Translations under genes and position numbers: made by a program
Assembly: GCA_002428495.1 (NCBI GenBank)
Contig: DIWR01000023.1
Span: 62,001 to 126,000, forward strand
DNA length: 64,000 nucleotides
Direction: 5' to 3'
DNA from: Synergistaceae bacterium UBA6101
Lineage (GTDB): Bacteria > Synergistota > Synergistia > Synergistales > Synergistaceae
Shown: positions 54,468-62,126 of the stretch, piece by piece
How positions within the stretch are numbered: position 1 is the first letter of the stretch
How the letters are laid out: each line of letters opens with the position of its first letter
Notes under the pieces: generated by a model
The model's database searches: none
Told to the model about the DNA's origin: nothing
Seen by the model: only the letters and a program-made list of their open reading frames with translations

Positions 54468-55211
54468 ATGAAAGTAAAGTGGACTTTAGCTGTGTTCCTG
54501 GTATTGGCGATAACATTATTTTCTGCGCCGGTCTTTGCAGCCTCTGACTGGGACACATTTACCGCGGAGATGGAGAAAAGAAGTAAAATAAAAGATACCG
54601 GAGCCGCTATAGTTGCTGATATGCTTGACATTGCACCTCAGGGGACCGAGGCTGAGCTTTGGAACAAGCTTTGGGTCGGAGAGCCTCGCTGGAGGGCGGC
54701 AGCGGCTGTAGCTCTTGTCAACAGGATGTTTCCCCAGGGAGACCCGTCAAGGTGGCAGGAAGTATCAGGATTTGTTCCACAGGTCAGCGTACAGCCCAGA
54801 CAGCTCTTGGCAATGGATGCCCTGTTTGTAGCCGTAGATTCGCTGAGACAGATACCCGACGGAATATGGGGCTCCGCATATCTGCTGTACCTCTTCGGTA
54901 AGTCCGGAATGGGCAAAGTTATGTTTATTGAAGAGATCCCAGAAGGAATGGATCAGGTTTTAAATGATGTGATTTCGGTCACAGGTCTTCAAGGCGACTG
55001 GAGCATAAAAAAAACCAGGGGAAGACTGCCTGTCCTGCCATTTTACCGTGGGCATATTACCAGAGATACCGCTGATTCCAGAAACATGCAGTATCTTGAC
55101 GGATACGGCTCAATAGCTTCTAACGGAAGGTACGCATGGGACAGGGACAGGGGCTATGTATATGAAGTAATTGAAGATAGCTACGGAAGAGATGTCTGGA
55201 TCAACCCGTAA
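54468..55211 (+). CDS. Hypothetical exported protein
   Basis: About 247 residues. A clear signal peptide (TLAVFLVLAITLFSAPVFA) is followed by AASDWDTF; the mature part is helical at first (EMEKRSKIKDTGAAIVADML) and has a Gly/Tyr-rich C-terminus (YGSIASNGRYAWDRDRGYVY). No family recognised. GAGGAGTG lies before ATG 54468; the open frame extends upstream to TTG 54432 and beyond, but the signal peptide fits this start. It may be in one transcription unit with the UPF0182 gene. Confidence 0.7.
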   Translation: MKVKWTLAVFLVLAITLFSAPVFAASDWDTFTAEMEKRSKIKDTGAAIVADMLDIAPQGTEAELWNKLWVGEPRWRAAAAVALVNRMFPQGDPSRWQEVSGFVPQVSVQPRQLLAMDALFVAVDSLRQIPDGIWGSAYLLYLFGKSGMGKVMFIEEIPEGMDQVLNDVISVTGLQGDWSIKKTRGRLPVLPFYRGHITRDTADSRNMQYLDGYGSIASNGRYAWDRDRGYVYEVIEDSYGRDVWINP

Positions 55212-55269
55212 GGTGCTTCTTATCTCCTGACTGTTGCAGACAAAATAAATATTGTTTTTCTATATAAGA

Positions 55270-55310
55270 GAACGGAGCGCAGTTCCATCTGTCTCCGTTC
55301 CCCTTTGATA
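55270..55310. terminator. Bidirectional terminator hairpin
   Basis: GAACGGAG at 55270-55277 pairs perfectly with CTCCGTTC at 55293-55300, between convergent genes. It is followed by CCCTTTGATATT on plus and TCTTATATA on minus. Confidence 0.55.
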
Positions 55311-55316
55311 TTGTCC

Positions 55317-55760
55317 CTAGTCTTTGCTTCCGATAGTTTCAAAGGCCATATCAAATATCCCTGCTATTGTTCCCAGCAGGAGATAAAGAGTTGCCGGACT
55401 GAATATTATTACGCCGCTTTCTGTCGTAAAGAAGAGAGGGTACTGAAATCCTCTTACCATTATCAGGTCGTATGCCAGGGCTGTTAATCCGGCGAGCAGA
55501 AGCATGGTCCACAATTTTGGCTTCATTCCGCCGCATTTATAAAAGACCCAGAAAACCAGTATGACCGGAGGTATTATTATAAAAGCCCTGCTGCGTGCTG
55601 ATTCGCTTGCCAAGACCTGGGTAGCCTGTGTCAGAGAGTAAGAGAGCGGGCCCAGTTCAAAACCGACGCCCTTGTTTGCAAATATTTTAGAAAACCTGTC
55701 CAGGGCGAACAATGCAAATACCCCGCAGGACCAAGTATCTCGACGAAGCTCTCTTTTCAT
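55317..55760 (-). CDS. LspA-like (signal peptidase II-like) membrane protein, probably non-canonical
   Basis: A 147-residue protein with four hydrophobic segments arranged like lipoprotein signal peptidase. The N-terminal helix ends in LDRFSK (residues 20-25), resembling the LDQxTK signature. The two catalytic-aspartate regions of LspA (NxxDR and NxADxx) correspond to ALAYDLIMVRG and IIFSPATLYLLLG, so the second aspartate is missing. It may be an inactive paralogue or an unrelated protein with a similar layout. AGGAGG precedes the ATG. It is divergent from the PPDK-N pair. Confidence 0.45.
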   Translation of the reverse strand: MKRELRRDTWSCGVFALFALDRFSKIFANKGVGFELGPLSYSLTQATQVLASESARSRAFIIIPPVILVFWVFYKCGGMKPKLWTMLLLAGLTALAYDLIMVRGFQYPLFFTTESGVIIFSPATLYLLLGTIAGIFDMAFETIGSKD

Positions 55761-55890
55761 TGTTTTCCTCCTATTTAAAATTCTTGTAAAAGAAGCTTCA
55801 ACAGTATATCATCTTAATAGGTAGAGATGATCAAAACAAGAAATATGTTCGAAAAAGTTTGTTTTATGTCGCTTATCGGGGGGTGGAAGG

Positions 55891-57627
55891 ATGGAATATG
55901 GAGAATATTATAAAAGTTTTGACCCGGAACCTTACTACAGGGAAAGAGGCTGGCTGATAGGCAGCGGAAAGGTCGGAGGGAAGGCCAAAGGTCTGAGCTT
56001 TGCTCATGAGGTCCTGAAGTCGAACGGGATGCTCAAAGAAGTCTTTCTGCCCAGATGTTCTTTCATTATAACGACTTCTGTTTTTGAAGAATTTATGGAA
56101 GAGAACAGATTATGGGACAGACTCCTGGATCTGAGGGAGCACAGCGATGCTCCAAAGCTCCACAGGATTTGCCAGGAGGCTGAACTGCCTGCGAGTATCG
56201 ATGAAGATCTGGAACGCATCCTTGATATGATCGATACTCCGATGTCTGTCCGTTCATCATCAATACTGGAAGATGATGTCAACCTTTCATTCGCAGGTAA
56301 GTACACCACAAAATTTGTTGCCAACAGCGGTGACAGGGTCTCGAGAAGAAAGGGCCTGGAAGCCGCGATCAAAGAGGTATACGCTTCCACATACAACCCC
56401 GCGGCAAGGGAGTATAAGAGAAAACACAACATACTCTGGGGAGGAGAGCGCATGGGAGTCCTTATCCAACCTATCGCTGGAAGGATGAGAGAAAATAAAT
56501 ACTATCCTGAGCTGGCAGGAGCGGCTTTCTCTCAGGTCTTCAGACGTCCGTCGCCCAGGATCAAAAAGGAAGATGGTGTAGCAAGGATATGCTTCGGTCT
56601 TGGTACAAGGACTGTGGACAGGTGCTTTGCACGCACTTTTTATCTTACAAACCCCAATTTAAGGCCTGAAGGCAACAGACCAGCGGAGATAGTGTCGCAC
56701 GCTCAGGAACAGTTTGACTATGTTGATGTTGAAAACAACGCCTTTATGACGGCCTATGCATGTAATTATATTAAGATGATCACTCAGAAGCATAAAATGG
56801 CGCAGACATATTTGCAGTGGTATGATGGAAGTATGTTCCGCTGGCTGTTGGCTGACACAAGGGACATGGTCGCGCCAAGAGCCGTCTTTACTTTTGCCGA
56901 GCTTCCCCAAAAATGCCCACAGTTGTTCAAAAGGATCAAGAAACTGCTTAAGCTCTTTGAAAAGGAGTTGCAGTTGCCGTCAGATATGGAGTTTACCTAC
57001 GAAAGCGCAGAGGACGAATTCACTCTTGTCCAGTTGAGGCCTCTGTCAGTTTATGATGACAGGGGAAAGGTCGAGATACCGGAAATAAGCCCTGAGAAGG
57101 TGATCCTGAGGGGGAATCGCATGGTGGCCAATGGCAGGCTGGAGAACATCAGACATATAGTATATGTGGACCCTGAATTATATGGTAAAAAACCGGATTT
57201 TTATGATGTTGCAAGGGCGATAGGAGATATTAACGAGAAGCTGGACAGAGAGAGGTATCTTCTTGTAGGTCCGGGGCGCTGGGGAAGTTCCAATCCTGTT
57301 CTCGGAGTCCCGGTACAGTACAACGAACTCTCAAATTCGGGCTGTCTGGTCGAACTGGGCATCCCGAGCAAGGGGATGGCGCCGGAACTGTCATACGGGA
57401 CACATTTTTTTCTTGACCTTGATGGAGACAACATCCTCTATCTCCCTGTATTTGATGGAGAAAAAGGAAATATTTACAATAAGGAATGGTTTGACAGCAG
57501 GACTTGGATATCGACCAGCCATCCCGCAGTAAGACACTATCAGGGAACATTTGACGTCCTGCTCGATGGTGACAGCGAGGTTGGGATCGTGATAGACAAA
57601 GGCGACACGGAGGTGAAGGGCAAGTGA
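55891..57627 (+). CDS. Stand-alone PEP synthase/PPDK N-terminal-domain protein (first of pair)
   Basis: A 578-residue protein with a PPDK_N (ATP-grasp, PEP/pyruvate-binding) domain. ATP-binding signatures: GGKAKG at 29-34, VRSSSILED near 120, FAGKYTT, and FGLGTRTVDRC. No phosphohistidine motif (GGxxSHxA) or PEP-utilising TIM barrel follows, so it cannot be a full PEP synthase. The C-terminal ~180 residues share GPGRWGSSNP and LSYGTHFF blocks with the next gene. The start at 55891 has GGGGTGG upstream. It overlaps the paralogue by 4 bases. Function unknown; phosphate transfer to another protein or a carboxylate is a guess. Confidence 0.75.
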   Translation: MEYGEYYKSFDPEPYYRERGWLIGSGKVGGKAKGLSFAHEVLKSNGMLKEVFLPRCSFIITTSVFEEFMEENRLWDRLLDLREHSDAPKLHRICQEAELPASIDEDLERILDMIDTPMSVRSSSILEDDVNLSFAGKYTTKFVANSGDRVSRRKGLEAAIKEVYASTYNPAAREYKRKHNILWGGERMGVLIQPIAGRMRENKYYPELAGAAFSQVFRRPSPRIKKEDGVARICFGLGTRTVDRCFARTFYLTNPNLRPEGNRPAEIVSHAQEQFDYVDVENNAFMTAYACNYIKMITQKHKMAQTYLQWYDGSMFRWLLADTRDMVAPRAVFTFAELPQKCPQLFKRIKKLLKLFEKELQLPSDMEFTYESAEDEFTLVQLRPLSVYDDRGKVEIPEISPEKVILRGNRMVANGRLENIRHIVYVDPELYGKKPDFYDVARAIGDINEKLDRERYLLVGPGRWGSSNPVLGVPVQYNELSNSGCLVELGIPSKGMAPELSYGTHFFLDLDGDNILYLPVFDGEKGNIYNKEWFDSRTWISTSHPAVRHYQGTFDVLLDGDSEVGIVIDKGDTEVKGK

Positions 57628-59366
57628 CCGATCTGGAAAGGATCAGGGAAGAGTATTTTGCATGGGACCCGCACGACGATCCGGAATTTGCGCCAATAAT
57701 ATTCGGTAAAGGAACAATAGGAGGAAAAGGCAGATCTCTTCTTTTTGCGCTCAGAAAACTTCGTGATTCAGGGGACCCACAGCTTTGCAACAGCAAGGTG
57801 CCTGAGTCTATCTACTTTGGGATCGATATTTTTCATCAGTTCCTTGAATCAGTGCCATCTTTGGATCTCCTGATATCACAAAATGAACCTGAGAGGCTGG
57901 AAGAGGTTTTCCTTAAGACACCGCTGCCAAAGATAGCTACCGAAGCAGTACGGAATTTCCTGTTAGATATGCATGACCCGGTGGTAATAAGAAGCAGCAG
58001 CAGATTAGAAGATTCTGACAAGCATTCATTTGCAGGCAAGTATCTTACTACCTTCATGAGCAATGATTATCCCTCTCTGGAAGACAGGGTAAGTGTTGTA
58101 GAACGGGAAATAAGAAAGATATATGCGAGGATATATTTCCCCCAGGCTGTAAGCTACAGAAAAAAACACTGTCTTGGTGACGACGACATGGGGATCATTG
58201 TGATGAGGATGTCAGGAAGGTGGCACGGCAGATATTATTACCCGACAATAGCGGGTGTTGGATATTCCCAGAATTTCCGACGATGGAACAAAAGGGTAAA
58301 ACAAAAAGACGGTGTTCTCAGGATAGTGTTCGGGCTTGGAACGATGAGCACAAAGAGAGGTTATGCAAGAACGATCTCGCTTACCAATGTATATTTGAGA
58401 CCTGACGGACAGAATCCGGAAAAAATTGCTATCCATTCGCAGGAAAGATTTCATGTCATTGACAGGGAAAACCCAAACGAGCTGACGACTCTGGACATAA
58501 AAAAAGAGTGGCCTCAGCTGATCGAACATCACCCTGATTTTGATGCATATGCTCAGGTCTATTGCTATGATTCAGAGGGAGGATGCCTCTCCTCCCTTAT
58601 GAAGACGACGAAAAAGATAGATGTCGGTTCAAAAGTCTGTCTGACATTTGATAATTTCCCTAAGAAATATCCGAATTTTTTTGAAAGGATGAAGAAGACA
58701 TTGCCGCTTTTGGAGTCTTCTATGGGGCTGCCGGCAGACATTGAATTTGCTTATGAACCTCTTGATGACAGCTTCTGCCTGATACAGTCCCGTCCATGCT
58801 GGTGCCAGACATGTACAGAAGAGGATATGCCTGACCTTGGGGGGAAGCGCATCCTTCTTAAAGCAGACAGGATGGTCACCCCGGGAGTTATAAACGATAT
58901 TCCCTTCCTTGTGTATGTAGACCACAGGATCTATTATTCAAACCCTGATTTCTTCAAGGTGGCGCGCGGTATTGGAGAGATCAACAGCAAGATGAACGGG
59001 CAGAAGTTCATTTTTGTCTCACCGGGGAGGGTAGGATCGAGCAATCCTGAGCTGGGAGTCCCAGTAAAATACGATGAACTGACTAACTGCTGCTGCATTG
59101 TTGAACTTGGTGTACCAAGGCTTGGTTTTATGCCCGAGCTCTCATACGGGACACATTTTTTCTCTGATCTTGCCGTGGACAATGTGCTCTATATGCCGGT
59201 TTTTGAAGGAGAATCGAACAACCTGATCGACCAGGATTGGTTCAGAGAGAGAAAATGGGAAGAGGGTCCCCATACTGCGATCAGGATATACAGAGGCAGT
59301 TTCTCAGCGTACATGGACGGTGAAACTAATCAAGGAGTAATAATTGACAACAGCTGTACTTCATAG
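57624..59366 (+). CDS. Stand-alone PEP synthase/PPDK N-terminal-domain protein (second of pair)
   Basis: A 580-residue paralogue of the preceding protein in the same order: GGKGRSL near residue 33, VVIRSSSRLEDSD, FAGKYLTTF, FGLGTMSTKRG, and C-terminal SPGRVGSSNPELGVP and LSYGTHFFSDL. It also lacks the phosphohistidine swivel and TIM-barrel domains. One notable insert is a Cys-rich LTNCCCIVELG where the partner has LSNSGCLVELG. The 4-base overlap means co-translation, so the two may form a hetero-oligomer. Function unknown. Confidence 0.75.
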   Translation: MTDLERIREEYFAWDPHDDPEFAPIIFGKGTIGGKGRSLLFALRKLRDSGDPQLCNSKVPESIYFGIDIFHQFLESVPSLDLLISQNEPERLEEVFLKTPLPKIATEAVRNFLLDMHDPVVIRSSSRLEDSDKHSFAGKYLTTFMSNDYPSLEDRVSVVEREIRKIYARIYFPQAVSYRKKHCLGDDDMGIIVMRMSGRWHGRYYYPTIAGVGYSQNFRRWNKRVKQKDGVLRIVFGLGTMSTKRGYARTISLTNVYLRPDGQNPEKIAIHSQERFHVIDRENPNELTTLDIKKEWPQLIEHHPDFDAYAQVYCYDSEGGCLSSLMKTTKKIDVGSKVCLTFDNFPKKYPNFFERMKKTLPLLESSMGLPADIEFAYEPLDDSFCLIQSRPCWCQTCTEEDMPDLGGKRILLKADRMVTPGVINDIPFLVYVDHRIYYSNPDFFKVARGIGEINSKMNGQKFIFVSPGRVGSSNPELGVPVKYDELTNCCCIVELGVPRLGFMPELSYGTHFFSDLAVDNVLYMPVFEGESNNLIDQDWFRERKWEEGPHTAIRIYRGSFSAYMDGETNQGVIIDNSCTS

Positions 59367-59377
59367 GAACAATAAAA

Positions 59378-59404
59378 CAGGGCGGCCCACTGGGGGCCGC
59401 CCCG
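59378..59404. terminator. GC-rich terminator between the PPDK-N pair and the TPR-like gene
   Basis: GGGCGGCC at 59380-59387 pairs with GGCCGCCC at 59395-59402. The T run (TGTTTTATT) follows on the minus strand, so it chiefly ends the TPR-like gene. Confidence 0.65.
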
Positions 59405-59417
59405 TTAAAAAGGTCTC

Positions 59418-60332
59418 TCAGCCTAGAAGCTTTTCCACTATTGCTCCTGTTTCACCAAGCGCTACAGCATCTATTTCCTCCGGATCGCATGCCTGCTGTT
59501 CCATTTCACGGATCTTTGCCTTTGCCTCTTCAACTTCTTTTAGCACCCCGGCTCCTTCGTATCCTTCCTTTAAGACCTGGATCTCTTTTTCATCGTTCAG
59601 TCTGTCTGTCAGATATCCGAAAAGGAATGTCGGCGCACTTAGGGCAGCCAGCCTTTTGTCTGAAGAACACCATGGCTCTGCTACATAAGTCGCGTAATTT
59701 ACAGTATCTTCGATATCTTCATCTATATCATCCTCAGGCTCAGGGAACCCCCAGATGTTGAGAACAAAGAAGGGGACTTCGGGATCAAGAGAGATAGCGT
59801 AGCTGACTGCGTCACGGATCTCACCGGGCTCTGCTTCGGTTTCGATCAACGCTATCGCACGGGCGTGTTCACCCACTACGGATTCAAGCGGGTCGCTCTC
59901 AAGTGTATCAAAAATCTGCCTGTACATCTGAAGATCGAGCATGCAACGGTAAAGGAGGGTGCGACTGGGATAGAAGCCTTCGTCATCAAAGTTTGCAAAT
60001 TCCTTTGCAACTTCAAGAGCTTCTTCCGTTTCCTGCTCAGCGAGCAGAGAATAGCCGAGATTCATCATTATCGTGCAGTAGGCCTGAGCGTCGCGATCTT
60101 CTTCTATGTCTGGAGGTGTATCTTTTTCAGATATTATCATCCTAATCCCGGAAAGGGCCTCTCTAAGCATGTCAAGATTTTCGACGCAGCCCTCATAATC
60201 CATTGTCTCCCAAACAGCCAGCTTGCCGTAAGGACTTTCAGGGTCGATTTCAAGTATTTTTCTGCCTATCTCAGAGATTTCTTCATCGGTCTCTGCTGTG
60301 TCAAGTCTTTCAAGAAGTTGTTCGATATTCAT
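59418..60332 (-). CDS. Acidic TPR-like helical repeat protein
   Basis: A 304-residue, strongly acidic, all-helical protein. Helix-pair patterns such as YCTIMMNLGYSLLAEQETEEALEVA (residues ~88-112) and the opening DTAETDEEISEIGRKILEID resemble tetratricopeptide repeats, which usually bind proteins. It has no signal peptide. No enzyme motif is visible, and the partner is unknown. GGAG lies before the ATG. It is convergent with the PPDK-N pair. Confidence 0.6.
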   Translation of the reverse strand: MNIEQLLERLDTAETDEEISEIGRKILEIDPESPYGKLAVWETMDYEGCVENLDMLREALSGIRMIISEKDTPPDIEEDRDAQAYCTIMMNLGYSLLAEQETEEALEVAKEFANFDDEGFYPSRTLLYRCMLDLQMYRQIFDTLESDPLESVVGEHARAIALIETEAEPGEIRDAVSYAISLDPEVPFFVLNIWGFPEPEDDIDEDIEDTVNYATYVAEPWCSSDKRLAALSAPTFLFGYLTDRLNDEKEIQVLKEGYEGAGVLKEVEEAKAKIREMEQQACDPEEIDAVALGETGAIVEKLLG

Positions 60333-60544
60333 CCTTTATTCTCCTTTTTTGTTTTTATGATCGATCAGATCTTTGATATCACCATCATTATAGTACCGCC
60401 CGGCTGAAGCTTAAGCATGCACCTGTAAAAACGGCACTCCGTCGAAAAAGATTTTATCTATGCATTATATAGCAATTTTGCCGAATCTCTTATAAGTAAA
60501 TGAGGTTAAGATTATGCCAGAAGTTTAGAAAGGGGTTATTAGAA

Positions 60545-61990
60545 TTGATCAATATTAAGTTTTTGGATCGCGTTATCCTTCTCGCCCTCCTGTTTTTTAT
60601 TTTTATCTTTAGTTCCATGGCAAGTGCTGACGATGGTGACAGGTATATTGACGTAATATTTACTGAGGGGACCTCAAGGGATTTGCTGGGGACAGCTATC
60701 GTTCGGGGAAAGGATATATGGGTGCCCGCTGATATCCTGAGCAACCTTGGGCTGCCCTTAGCGAAAGGTCCGAATGGAAAGGGTTTTCTTATTGATGTCA
60801 AAGAACCTGCCAAAGTTTTTGGCATCAAGGAACTTGAGAGGCTGGCAGGAAGATCCATTGCCCTATATTTCCCCTCTATGGACAATGAGGGAACCTCTTA
60901 TTTCAATGTAACAGGACTGGAACAACTGACAGGGATCGCTGCAGATGAGACAAACACAGGTCTCGAACTCAAAAGGATCACTGTCAATACACTTTTGAAC
61001 AGACAAAATCCTGATAATGCTTCTCTGAAAAATAATCGGATCACCATTGCGTGGGCACACATTACAAGGGATAACCCAGATCTCGGAGCTGAAGAACGCA
61101 TTGATGGACTTGATGTGATCTCCCCGACATGGTTCAACCTTACCGACGGCAGCGGAAACATGGCAAACAGGGCTTCTTCAGCCTATGTAGAGGCTGCACG
61201 CGAAAAGGGATACCGCATATGGCCCCTTGTTTCAAACGGCTTCAGCAAAGAGAACACGTCAAGGTTTTTCAACGACACAGCTGCTGTGAATATCTTTATT
61301 GCAAGACTTCTATGCTATTCGAAGCTCTATGGTTTTGACGGAATAAACATAGATTTTGAAAATGTCGATACTGCAGACAGGGACAAATATGTGCGTTTCG
61401 TCTCGCTGCTCAGCGGCTATCTCAAAGGGCAGGGGCTTGTAAGCTCTGTTGACGTCCATGTGCCGGGAAACAGCAATCTGTCCAGAAGCCACGACAGGGC
61501 AGCACTTTCAAAACACGTTGATTACGTAATTCTCATGGCCTACGACGAACATTGGAGGACCTCTCCGAGGGCAGGTTCTGTCGCTTCGATGCCATGGGTC
61601 GAGCGCGCAGTGCAAAAAACTATAGAGGAAGGCATACCTCCTGCAAAGCTGATATTAGGCGTTCCTTTTTACATGAGAAAGTGGGAGGAGACCCCTGCAG
61701 GTCAGGGAAAGGTGAAAGTCAAAGGTTCCACCCTCACTATGGCCGAGTCCGATTCAATTATTTCCCAGAGAGGGCTTTCTCCGGTATGGCTCAGTGACAA
61801 GGGGCAGTATTTCTATTCCTATCTTTCAGATGGAAAGACCTATAAGGTATGGGTAGAAAACAGGGATTCCATCAAAACCAAGCTCTCGATCCTTGATAAG
61901 TACAGTCTTGCCGGGGTCGCGGGGTGGAGGAAGGGACACGAGACTCCAGATGTCTGGGATACGATAAGGACTGTAGTAAAGAACGAGTAA
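60545..61990 (+). CDS. Exported glycoside hydrolase family 18 protein (YaaH/YdhD-like)
   Basis: About 481 residues. A signal peptide (ILLALLFFIFIFSSMASA) precedes a ~120-residue N-terminal domain resembling the copper-amine-oxidase-like or stalk domain of cell-wall proteins, then a GH18 TIM barrel. The catalytic block is YGFDGINIDFENVD, a variant of DxxDxDxE with the acid Glu present, and LMAYDEHW follows. Relatives hydrolyse peptidoglycan or chitin-type GlcNAc bonds. TTG 60545 is preceded by AAAGGGG; an upstream ATG at 60500 in the same frame lacks a site and would spoil the signal peptide. Confidence 0.82.
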   Translation: MINIKFLDRVILLALLFFIFIFSSMASADDGDRYIDVIFTEGTSRDLLGTAIVRGKDIWVPADILSNLGLPLAKGPNGKGFLIDVKEPAKVFGIKELERLAGRSIALYFPSMDNEGTSYFNVTGLEQLTGIAADETNTGLELKRITVNTLLNRQNPDNASLKNNRITIAWAHITRDNPDLGAEERIDGLDVISPTWFNLTDGSGNMANRASSAYVEAAREKGYRIWPLVSNGFSKENTSRFFNDTAAVNIFIARLLCYSKLYGFDGINIDFENVDTADRDKYVRFVSLLSGYLKGQGLVSSVDVHVPGNSNLSRSHDRAALSKHVDYVILMAYDEHWRTSPRAGSVASMPWVERAVQKTIEEGIPPAKLILGVPFYMRKWEETPAGQGKVKVKGSTLTMAESDSIISQRGLSPVWLSDKGQYFYSYLSDGKTYKVWVENRDSIKTKLSILDKYSLAGVAGWRKGHETPDVWDTIRTVVKNE

Positions 61991-62016
61991 GAGAGTTATC
62001 CCGGGAGGTCAATGAA

Positions 62017-62059
62017 AAGAGGTGCTTTTCGAAACCTTGAGTTTCAATAAGCACCTCTT
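62017..62059. terminator. Long hairpin between the GH18 and DUF2207 genes
   Basis: AAGAGGTGCTT at 62017-62027 pairs with AAGCACCTCTT at 62049-62059, with an inner GAAAC/GTTTC stem. The T-rich flank is clearer on the minus side (CTTTTCATTG). A bidirectional terminator between converging genes is likely. Confidence 0.55.
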
Positions 62060-62126
62060 AAATTAACCAGAAAGCTGATGGATATTTTGCTGTAAGGAAG
62101 ATCGGTCTGAAACTTAGAGCATTAAA

